Assembly: GCA_019096065.1 (NCBI GenBank)
Contig: JAGUCH010000002.1
Span: 1,934,501 to 1,998,500, forward strand
DNA from: Paracyclopina nana
Lineage: Eukaryota > Arthropoda > Copepoda > Cyclopoida > Cyclopettidae
Direction of reading: 5' to 3'
DNA: 64,000 nucleotides
Notes under the pieces: model-generated
What the model was told of the DNA's origin: nothing
The model's database searches: none
What the model saw: the letters and a program-made list of their open reading frames with translations, nothing else
Part shown: piece after piece, positions 23,951 to 35,121 of the stretch
How positions within the stretch are numbered: position 1 is the stretch's first letter
Layout: every line of letters begins with the position of its first letter
Made by a program: the position numbers and the translations under genes

Positions 23951-26900
23951 GATATTTTACCCATGTTTGCACAAAAAGTTACACGGTATTATAGTATCAA
24001 CAGTCACACAATGAAAACGGAAGGATTTTAGCTGTCTCCCTTTTCATGCTACCGTACACCAAATCCCTGAACCTTTTTTGTACTCTTTTCAGGCCCAAAG
24101 CACATTTTTCAAAAGTAAAAAGACACAGTGCAATTAAATCCAGCAAGTTTACACACAAATCGAAGGAGCCACCAAAATAAAAGGTGAAATTATGAAGTGT
24201 GCAATTATAGGACAAAATACCAATTACAAATTAAATTGCCAGAATGTAAACGAGCTCAATGTCAAATTGCGTCAGAAAATTGCCATGTTAATCGAGATCG
24301 AACAAGTTACTGCTCTACACAATCAGTGCAATTTGGAGAGGGGGACGGACGTTTTCTTGGCATTTTCATAGCACTTTCTCAATGCACAATATGTCAGGAT
24401 AGCTTCAGTGCTATGAAAGGCCAACCTGAATGCATAATTCCCAAGTAATGATTTTTGGGAGCAAAAAGGGGAGCTCAAGTCTTATTTACGCCTACTTGAC
24501 AAAGTCAAATAAACTTGGAGCTTTTACAGAGCCAATAAACTTGTGAAAGAGGGAAGAAGACATTTATAGCAAAGGAAACCCCCTGTGGGCACTTCCTTGG
24601 CTACAAAGAAAGAAAGGGCTAGAGTTCAAATCTCCCAAGGAGAGAAAAAACCACTTTAACTGACACTCCCTCGCATGAATCAAGTATAATTGAAAGTTTG
24701 GCTGCAGCTCACTTTACTCCTAATTTAATAATTTACTAAAATAAAAAAGTATGTAGCATCTTGGGAAATATGTTGCTGGCATTTTCTCCTCCTCTTCTTC
24801 AGGCATCCAGCAGCATCTCCTTGAACCTTTGGCAAAATTGGCCCTTCTATATGCTAGTACCATATCTGTGGCAGTACTATTAGATGGAATTTTCTCTCCA
24901 AGGTCAGATGCAGAAAAGCAAAGGGGATTTATGAGATATAACGCCCATCTAGAGCACACTGGGGGAATCTGGCCCAAAATTCGGGCTCAATTTTCAATTG
25001 AGTAGCATAATTTTTTTTTAATGCCCCTCAGACTTAAATATTTAGCCCCAAGTGAAGTGTCAATGATAAGCGAATTTTTTGCACTTGCTGCAGTAATAAT
25101 AATAAATGGGGTTGGGTCATCACGCCAATGACCTTTTTACGCGTTTGACTTACTAGTAGGCTTTGCAAGTGTGGGCCGAAAACACATTCCTTACTTAACG
25201 ACCAGAAAGTTGATGGCCAAAAAAAAAATGAGGAAAAATTCCAGGCTGGGAAAAGTTGGGCTTTGTATTGGCGGCAAATCCTATTTGAAGACGAGCGTTT
25301 AATGTCAAGTTTCTGGTCCTTTTGGCGAAGATGCATCCATTAACTGTGAATAGAGGTCATGGACTGAAAACTATGCCCTTCAGAGCAACATACTATGAAA
25401 ACCTTTATTTATGCCAACGCCGAAATCCCAATTCCACCTTTAATCTGTGAAACTGTAATAATGGCCAAGTGAGGTAGCATATGAATTGATCCTTGACACG
25501 ACAGCAAATTGGCTACTTTTTACTTCTTTTCGCGAACGATATATTATCATCATCATCATCGTCCAAATGATTCGGTAAGTGGCTGAAAAAATTGCGGGGG
25601 AGTTGTTGGAAAATCGAGGTCTCAAGGCCAGAAATCGGCGGAATGTCACAAAATTCATCTAGGATATTTTTTAATTTGCATGGACAAGGCAAGACAAGCC
25701 GGATTACTTTTTATGGTTGGAAGATTGTACTTGACATTGCTTGTGTAGTTGTACGGTACATTTTGAAGCAAAGGTAATAAGATAAGAATACTTTCAAAGT
25801 GGAAGATTCAGCGGAGGTGCACTTTTTTGCATAATTACCATGATTCAGTGGAGTCTAGGCGAGAATTTGCATGTTCACATGATTGCATGATTTTTCCCTT
25901 TTTTTTGTCTTCAGTCTCTAATCAGAGTGTAGTGGTAGAATCCTCGGATATCCTTGCAGCCAATTACAGCGCATTGATGTGCATTTGAATGTGCATTATT
26001 CAGGACATGCTGTGCATTTTCTAGCATATCAGAATTGTGATGCTAAGAGACCTTGACTGACTGAAGTTTAGAACTATATATGCTGCAGCTATGGTGGTGG
26101 CAACAATTGTAAATGCCATCATATCGTAGAGTCCTGTGCATTTCTCCCAGCATCAAGTCAAGGTTTTTTATGTTGACCGTGACTTCTTCTTCTTCTTCTC
26201 TTAAATTATTATTGTTGTTGTTGTAAATGATGCTTTGGAAGACCAAGTCCAAAAATCAATTTCCGCATACATTTCACCTTGGTTACTTGTTTAATTGGCA
26301 GCTTAGACAATCCAGACACAAGCGACCAATGAACTGCGAATATATTTCTGATATTGCTCTGTAATGACATTGACCTAGATTTCGACACATCATTTCACCA
26401 TGATCACATTGCATTTGTTGGCAAATTAGCCGCGGATTTCTGGCTCAATTATGGGCAGCAAAAAGTCAATCACATGTCTTGTCCTTCAAGCATGATCATC
26501 ATCTTCTTCTTCATGTATCAAGGAAATTTTTGCCCATAAGGCACTAAATAAGTGGGTGTTTTTGGCTCTGTGAAGATCTCCATCACGATGACCCTTTCAA
26601 AAGTCACGGCTTTGACCAATAACATAAAGGTCATAAGTGGTATACTAGTATACCCAAAATGAGTGAGTAAAAGTCGGGGGGAAAAGTTGCTTATCTTGTC
26701 AGTTGACAAACTTTTGGGATGTCTCAATTTTTGGGCAAAATCACAAGATCCTGCCGAAGTACTGATACTTTCTGTCAATTACCAGCTAAAACTCCTTTGA
26801 TAGGCCATATTCCAAGATTTTAATACGTAAGCAAGGTGTGACCGAGGATGAACGCGTGAAATCATCGCGCATTGAACCTGGTTGCCAAGGCCGAATTTTT

Positions 26901-27299
26901 GGCTCATTGCACAGTGTGGAAATCGAATCCAAAGAAGCCCTCCAATCAAGCATTTTTTCATGTCCAGACAAAAAATGCCAAGAGTAAATTAAAAACGGAT
27001 GCTCATTTTGAAATCAGTATGGAAGGTTTTTTCCTGGTCAATTTTCCCACGATTGGATTGGAGCTGAAAAGGAATGCGGCACTTAATGGTGCTCTTTTAC
27101 GTTATTCAACGCCCCAAACATGCGACCATTATGGCCTAAACAGCAGCCTTTATTCATATAGTACCTTCATGCAGTGACATTTATCCGAGCGCGAGGGCAA
27201 AGTTTGGATATGACTAAAAACTGTAAACAAAGAGGAGAAAACTGGATCTCAAGTCATAGCATATTTGGCCCCCGATTTGATGAAGCAGTTGATACAATT
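23951..27299. other. Gene-free intergenic DNA
   Basis: I see only short frames without splice or start support. Small simple repeats occur (ATCATCATCATC near 25545, TTCTTCTTCTTC near 26185). It should contain the promoter of the gene starting at 27300. Confidence 0.45.
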
Positions 27300-30200
27300 A
27301 TGACACCAATGAGCACATTTTTAATTTTGCTCCTTTGTGCCTGGCCAACTTTTGCCAATATTTTTGCAGACAAGTTCTTTTGTGGCTCTGAGAGACATCC
27401 TAGTGAATCAAGAATACTCATTTTGACAGCCAGTGACAAGTACTTGTCTCCTATGCTGCTGACAAATTTGACTGGGAAATCAGTGCCTTTACTAGGTGAA
27501 GAAAAAAGCCTGAGTTATCCTATTGCATTGAGTGGTTTTTTGTCAGCTGACCACTGTGTCACATTTCTAGAGCTGCCCCAAGTTTTCTCCAGCTTGGACA
27601 TTCTTGAAGTGACTCACCAATTGCAGAAAAAGTGCTTTGATAAAACCATTCTTTTTGTTGATGCCACTCAGAAAGTGGACACAGGGGAAAGTGAAGATGT
27701 ATTAGTTTCTCACATTCAGTTGCTGGATTTGGCTTATGGCGCCAAATGGCAAAAAACACTGGGAATGCTTGTGCTGGTAAGCAATTTGCCAACTCCTAGG
27801 GTGACCAGATTGACTGAGCTGTATGTGAAAAGAATCTTCAAGAAGGTCTCTGAAAGCTACCAAGTTTTGCCTAAAGTAAGAGAAATGAAACCAATCTGAC
27901 TATCTTTCATGTTGAGTTCCCTAGATACTACTGATGACAGAAACTGAGCCTAGAAAGGTATTAGTGGATTTCTTAAGCCACATTCCTGCAATGTCAGAAG
28001 TAGGACAGGGATGTCATGGGTCTTCATGTTTGGCTAATCCCAATGGCTTTTATCATGGTGGCATTCCTTGGATTGGACACCCAATTAACATTGATGTCAG
28101 CCAGGACACAACCAAAGTCACAATTAATTGCTACTCAACTGAGCCTTCACTGGCTCTAACCCTAAAAAAAGATAACTTGATCAGGGGAGTACAAGAGGCA
28201 GACCAACTGATGGTTGTCAATGATTTGAGCATAGCAACCTTTACAATTGACAACCCGATGGACAAACTGGGAAGATATTACTGTGCAAATTCCAAGGGTG
28301 TTGAATCCATGAATTTTCTGCAAGTTAATTACAGCCCTCAAACTTGGACTGCTTGGACCCCCTGGACCACTTGTGAAAACGTAGCCAGAGATAAAGTGAC
28401 AAGAAGCAGAGATAAAAATGGTGTCACTCAAAGACAAACAAGGTTCTGTAGATGCTCTGATTTGGCAGAATTACCCAGGCCAAGGTGGTAAAAAAATTGG
28501 AAAATACTTCTGGAAAAAATAATAGCTAGACATTGATTTAGAATCCTTCTTCTTGGGAGGACAGGAGTTGGCAAATCCACTTTGGGAAATCAATTATTCG
28601 GTGACAAACTGACTTTTGCTGTAGGCCATAAATCCACTTCTAAGACTGAATCAATCTACTGGGCATCTGACCATTACTTAGGCACGGGCCAGTGTGTAAC
28701 CATTATTGACACTCCAGGAACTAAGGATACTGAGGGTAAACTTTTTTGCTCCAAGTGTGTGAGAAAATTCAGCATGGAATATCACTTTTTCCAAATTCCT
28801 TGTCAAATTGAGAATTCCTTTCACGTTTTGTGCTGCTGCTGCTGCTGAAATCACTCTTTGAACAATGACATCAAGCTCTCAATGGCAAAAATGTGAGCAT
28901 TTATTTGGCATGATATTAAGCCACACAAAAAGCAGAATGATGATGATGACTCGAGCTTAAATATGAGAATCAAGATGGATTTGGTTCACATCCTCATTTT
29001 TCAGGAAGAGACTACAAGCACAGCCTGGAAATGCAGAAAATTCTCAGGAATCACATAAAATCAATTGATGTCTTTCTGCTTCTGTTCAGCGGAGCTAGCA
29101 CAAGGTACGTAATTTTTTGTACAATTTCTGTAATTATAGAAGCCATTTTGTGGGTAAAGGTTTGATGAGTCCACTGTTGAACTACTGCTCTGGTATGAGG
29201 CCATTTTTGGAGCTGAAATGTGGAAACATGTTGTAACTGAGACTACCTTTTGGTCCCACTCTCAGCTAGCAGCTGACCAAAGATGGCAAGAAAGAGGTCA
29301 AGTATGCATTTAAACTTAATTATTGAGTCTGGATGATTTCAATTTCACGACCTTGGCTCTGCTTCAAAATCTTCTTTGTTGCTTCTCATTTTTCCCTTGT
29401 TTATTGGCCTTTGTAGCTGGATGAAGTTAAAAGACAGGATTTATGGGATTCCAAATTCCATGCACCCCCTTTAAATGTGGACCCTTCAATCAGGATTCCA
29501 ACCATGTTTATAGACCCTGTCCTAGACGTTTTTGTTGATCCTTGTGAGCCTTCCAATAGGAGCCCCAGCCAAAGAGAAGTGGAGAAATTCCATGAATGGA
29601 CACAAAGGCAAATTATTTTTCAAAGATGGGCAAAAAAAAGGCCATAATAATCATAGGTTTTACACCCTTTCTTCCTTAGATTTCAGGCAGTTTTCATGAG
29701 CTTGCCTCCCTTCAACTGTGAGGAAAGATGTAAAGCACCAGATGCATTTTTTTCTGGCTCTCCATGGCTGTCATACCCTGAAAATGGCACACTTTTCATT
29801 AAACATGCCTCCAATCAGCCGCATCACTTGGAGTGGCAAATATGGAATGGCCTAAGAAATGAATCCAAGCTGACCAACTTTGCAACTAAACTTAACTCAA
29901 TAGTCATTCATCCTAGCTCAGAAGAAACGACTGCTTATCAAGGGCTGGCATTAAGAGTAGCTAAAAAGTGGTTGTCAGACAAAATTCTTAACGTCAGGCT
30001 GTTTGTCAAGGCAAGTAATGAGAGCATGGAAAAAAATAGCACAAGTTGGACACTCTCAATAGAAAATGAAGTGGACAGTTCAGTTGCAACTATAAAGCTG
30101 GTTAAAGATGCTCAGTTTGGACCATGGACAAGTTGGTCATCATGCTCAAAATCATGCATTGGCTTAGATGAGAAATATGGAATCAAGTCAAGGCAAAGGA

Positions 30201-33037
30201 TTTGCATAGAGGGATTCAATGGCGGCTTAAAATGCTCTGATTTGGCCAATTCCAAGAGTGAGATTCAAATTTGTGCTGGAGAAAACGAAAATCAGCCCAA
30301 AATTTGTCCTGTTAGCTACACATGGTCTTTATGGACTCCTTGGAGCAACTGCTCAGCATCTTGTGGACATTCAGTCAAGCAGAGAACGAGAACTTGCATA
30401 GATGGTCAATATGGTGGGCCCAAGTGTCCTGAATCCCATCAGACAATGCAGCAGAGTTGCAATTCTGAGGAATGCCCCATTAATTGCATCCTGGGACAAT
30501 GGCAGCCTTGGTCTCAGTGCAGTGACAACTGTGTCAACCTTGGCAGAAATAATGTGACATCATTCCCAAGAAGATTCCGTTCTAGGCCCATCATTCAAAA
30601 GGCCAACAAATTTGGAACACCTTGTGACAACCTCAAATCTGAAGAAGTGGAGCCTTGCAACATGCTCCCATGCGGAGTGAATGGCAAATGGAGAGAATGG
30701 TCAGAGTTTTCCCCGTGCTCAGTCACATGCGGGGGAAATGGAACCAAAACCAGAAGCAGAACATGTAATGGACCTTTTTATGGCGGCCAACCATGCAGTG
30801 GTCCAGACAAAGAAACTGAAGCCTGCTCAGCAAAAATAGAGTGTGACTGTGACCACCAGTGGTCACAGTGGTCAAGTTGCTCCAAAGCTTGTGGCCTTGG
30901 GGGAACCCAGAGGAGAGCCTTAAAGCCATGCAGTGGAGCAACAACAACAGATGCAATTGCAGAACAGGTTGTGCCCTGCTTTGAAAAAATGTGCTCAGAT
31001 GAGTTTTTCAAACTGGATTTCATGGAGGTGGAATTAAGCTCCAGTTTGCATGCTGGAAGTGACAATTCCTGGAGAATCAGGCTGTGGGAGGATGACAGGC
31101 AACTTTGCATTACTGATTGGCTTGACAGGTTTGCTATTAGTTGTGTTGTGTGATAAATGCCAACATCTTTGCATTGACAGGAAGTGCAACTTTTCAGGCA
31201 TGGTGTCAATGATTGGGAAAGGGGATCCAGGACCCAATGGAGGCACAAAATGGATCTGCCAAGTGATGCATTTTTTGGTAGTTGCATTGAGCTCCAAGTA
31301 GCAAGAGATGCATTGCCACAAAATTTGTCAGCTGAGATTTTGGGCTATTACAACAGAGATGACATTCAGGTGGAAAAGTTGTTGGTTTCATTCCACTCTC
31401 CCACCTGGATCAGCCAGCCAATTCAATATGAAGCTAAACATGTAGGTTGGAGCAAGACCAATATGATTAGTTATATTGATGGTGGAGTTCATGTGATTGC
31501 ACCACTTACATTGCTACACCAAGGTACATTATAGATAATGGCCTCAATCTTCTAATATGATCCATTTTTGCATTGTATCATATATTACAGAGAGGCATTG
31601 CTGCCAAAAAATCCAAATCTTCATTCCAAATGGGAGCGCTCGCCAAAAACATGCAGAAGGGATTTACAGGCTTGTAGATGAGACCCGAAGCACCAACTTT
31701 TGGGCATTCAAGCATGAAACTGAGAAGCTGGAAGTATTCAAAAGGTAAGTAATAAAACTATTCTTTAGTAAAAGCTTGAAACGATACTTAATTTCATATT
31801 GCAGGGATGATGGAAATTGGTACTTTGGCAAGAGTCACAAGTCACGTAATCCGAGGCAGATTTATTTGGTCAATGTTGATCAAGGTAAAAAAGCTTGTGT
31901 ACACTTACTTGATCCTTCCTCATGGACATTGGCAAAAGATGGCTCTTCTTCGATTTCTGTTGCTATAACTTGTTTCATGGGAGAGGAATAAACGCGACGA
32001 CAATGATGTTGCCTTTACTCTAAGCCTCTTTGTTGCGAGATTTTTTCGTCCTTGGCACTTAGATCATTGATCATGTGACAAAAATCAACGTCATTGAGCA
32101 GCGGAAGATGGTTCAAATCACAAGGATGGAAGAAAATGTTTGCTACATCACAAAATCTCAGGGTTCTGTAAAACATGCCATTATCCAGCCATAAAAGAAA
32201 AACATGTCTGAGCTTCATCTCAAAATGGCATGGTACATGTTGTGTCAAAAGACAAATGAGATAAGAGTTTTTATAGGAAATTTGCTCTAAAAAGTGGACT
32301 ATTATTACATGTTGTATGGCTGTATCATGTCACATGCAAGCCTATTGATTTTCAGTCACACACATGCGATTTCAAATATGGTAGGAAAAGCCAGTAAGAG
32401 TAGACCTTTCAAGATGATACAGACGCATAAATTCGAGTCTGAAGATAGTCTTGAAGTCCCTGAAGAGCCCAAGGAGAGTGAGGAAGAAACTGAGGCTGAG
32501 GAGTTGGACCATTACAACAACAAAGACAACCATGAGGAAACCGGGGATAACACCTCTGAAACCTCATCCACAATGGGATTTATGACAGCTGTCAGAATTG
32601 CTAGGTGGATGGCAAGAGCATATGGATACGTAGCAAGGAAAAGAAAGGCTTACTTGATGAGCTCGGTAAATGGCATTTTGAGCTGAATTGGCTCTAAACT
32701 TCATTCCAGTTTTTAGGATCATAGTAGGCAATTATCCAGCTCAGATTTGATGCCAGTCATTCAGTCTAGAAGGCAAAGCAAGGTTGAGGCTGGTACATCT
32801 CGAGGCTCCACTCCCAAGCCACCGAATCAGGATCAGGGTGATACCATAATTGCTACCAAGTTAGTGGGAGATGAGTATGAAGATCAGAAGATCATTTGCC
32901 AGTGGGTGGCTACAAGCTATGGTGAAGTCAATCAAGCATATCATGAAGCATATAGTCGCGAAATCCTCAGGCAAATTCGCGATCAGTTGAGCTCTGCAAG
33001 TTCAAGCAGAACCAAAACGTCCTCTTGGTTTGGTTGA
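27300..33037 (+). CDS. Secreted Ig / TSP1-repeat protein with internal AIG1 (GIMAP)-type GTPase domain
   Basis: Twelve exons: 27300-27875, 27925-28484, 28542-28735, 29005-29104, 29160-29301, 29417-29607, 29680-31144, 31181-31523, 31591-31744, 31805-31884, 32385-32665, 32717-33037; about 1468 aa. The start MTPMSTFLILLLCAWPTFA is a signal peptide. About 200 residues with Rossmann-like strands follow, then an Ig-like domain (VTINCYS ... GRYYCAN) and a TSP1-like start (WTAWTPWTTC). Next comes a G domain with P-loop LLGRTGVGKSTLGNQ, G3 IIDTPGTKDTEG and AIG1-like helices. Then follow five TSP1 repeats (WTSWSSC, WTPWSNC, WQPWSQC, WREWSEFSPC, WSQWSSC), and an acidic and basic tail without TM. The exon 6/7 intron needs a GC donor (AAAG/GCAAAT); intron 31145-31180 is 36 nt. 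The exon 10/11 intron (500 bp) could hide an exon. Confidence 0.75.
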
Positions 33038-34082
33038 TGTCTTTTTGAAAGTGTTTGGCGTAAGCAACTATTTGAAGCAATGCTGAAGTCTAATAATTAT
33101 TGAGAGGTTGCGAGAGTCTTCTCACCAAAGTTGCTTCTACTATAAAAGTATCATTTTTGAGAAGGCACAATTTTACAGGCCTGTTCTCTTTTTTTATATG
33201 TGGAATATACTTTGACCAATATTGCCCTCCATCATTTTCAGCCTTTTATGTCCTAAACTTATAACTTTTAATACTTTACTCCATATTACGTCATTTTATT
33301 GTAATAAAGATTCTGAAAAATAAAATTATCCATTTAGTGTGAGTCTATATAAAATTAAATTATCTCAATGTGCAAAAAGGAATAATGCATTCATGGCAAA
33401 AAACATTAATATAACCACCAGTGCTTGAACACCAAAAAATTCCACTAGATTGGTTATTCGAATCCAGATGTAGAGATCCACAAACTTTTCATAAAAAGCT
33501 ATATTTTTTTGTGGAAAAACATCCGTCAGCTATAGCAGCTTTAAAGACAACTTCTTTGAAAGGTGCAGCTTTGAAAGGTGCAGAGTTTGTTAAGTCTTGC
33601 GAACAGCTGTTCAAAAAACCTTCATGAGACTTATACCACCAATTAGCCAATGTTACGGGTGAAGTATTTGAGTATTATTATTGCGCCAAACTTACACTCA
33701 AATTTCTTTTATGATATCACAATTCGATAAGTAAGCCTTGCAAAAGTTACTTCTACTGTTTCTACGATGAAACTATCTTTAAAAAGCGTTATATTTTTCG
33801 CATCAGGCTGCATTTCATATTTTGATCCATCCCTTGGCCTTGGCTTAAAATAATGAACAGATTAAGTTAAAAAATTAAGATGCGAGAAATTAATGAAATT
33901 GTAGTAGCTGTAAAAATCCAGATTTTTACAAAGCGTTAATTATTAGCTGTGTCTATGAAGCCTTTTATTCTAAAACCATGTGTGCGTTTGTGTACTAGCA
34001 CACCAAAAATCCTTTAATGGACTCTTTGAAGGATTAATGAAAAGAGCAAACAGTTGGCGTCACTCCTTGAGAAAAGTGAGGC
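33038..34082 (+). other. Intergenic, one weak open frame
   Basis: AATAAA motifs near 33304 and 33320 may end the preceding gene. A 68-codon frame at 33421-33627, preceded by an acceptor-like AACCACCAG, reads as a plausible peptide (LDWLFESRCRDPQTF) but has no start or donor partner, so it is not called as a gene. Confidence 0.35.
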
Positions 34083-35101
34083 ATGAAAGGTTACAGGACA
34101 TTTACGTCTTCGTGCGAACCTCGATTCATCAAATTACTGGAGGAGAAAATTTCTATTGTTGAAACACTCGAGACCTCTGAAGAACGATTCCACCTTGCTC
34201 AAGAGCTGTTGACTCAAATCTGCGAAAATCTACTCACATTTGGGCCAATTTTGAGGAAAATCAGCAAAGAGTACAATGACCATGTGAAATACTTGCAACG
34301 TCAGCTATTCATAGAGCAAAAATCCAAGGAGTTGTAAGTTTTTGCAAAAAAAATCCAAAATTCAAAGAGTGAAATATTTTGGTTCTAAGAGCGGAAATGA
34401 AATTGAGTGAAATACTTGAAACCAGATCCAATCCGGATTCATCTTGTGGATTATTAAGTCCCAGATCTTCAATTGCGCCAACCAGTTCATGGTCTCAATT
34501 TGACAAAGCAAAAATCAAGCTGAAAGCAATGGAGACTGAAAAATTGGAACTTATAGAAAATATGCATAAGCTTCAAGAGGAACTGGACAGAGTGAGAGAG
34601 GAGGCGAGAGTGGCCAGACAAGATAAATTGGTTGTTATTTCGAAATTTGAGCACTTGAGAGATAACTTTAATGCCTACAAAGCTTCAATGGCCATTAGAG
34701 AGGATCCATTTGTTTTAAGACTGGCTTTAGATCAGAGCAGAAAGGATTTTGCCAAATTGGCCCAAGAGGTACATAAACATCAGGCAAGTTTCCAATTAGA
34801 AAAAAAAATGTTTTGACAGCTTAATAGGTATAAAGAGGATTTTCAACATGGGATGGTTGTCTCTCAAGTTAGTTATGACAAATTGGACATGCATCTAAGA
34901 AAATCCACAAATGAGCTGGTCCAACAAAAGAAGCTTGTTCAATGCTACAAGGATGACAAGCAAGAATTAGAGAAATGCATTGAGGCTTTAAAAAATGAAA
35001 TTGATCTCAGGAATTTGCAGGAGAAAAAAGCCAAGCAAGCAGAGAGGAAAGAGAAGTCTGCAAGCTTCAACCACACAATTTCGGGCCAAAATCAGAGCTG
35101 A
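34083..35101 (+). CDS. Coiled-coil protein of unknown family
   Basis: Exons 34083-34333, 34390-34783 and 34820-35101 encode 308 aa. The ATG at 34083 has an in-frame TGA two codons upstream. The product is almost entirely charged heptad-like helix (LHKLQEEL-type stretches, KAKIKLKAMETEKLELIENM), with a serine/proline linker (SPRSSIAPTSSWS) near residue 105. There is no signal peptide or TM. The intron 34784-34819 is 36 nt and starts with GC (CAG/GCAAGT), a good match to the GC-AG consensus; no other join keeps frame. The gene ends about 20 bp from the stop of the opposing RhoGAP gene, so the two 3' ends overlap. A centrosomal or cytoskeletal role is possible but not shown. Confidence 0.75.
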
Positions 35102-35121
35102 TGAGTCTTTTATTGTTCTTG

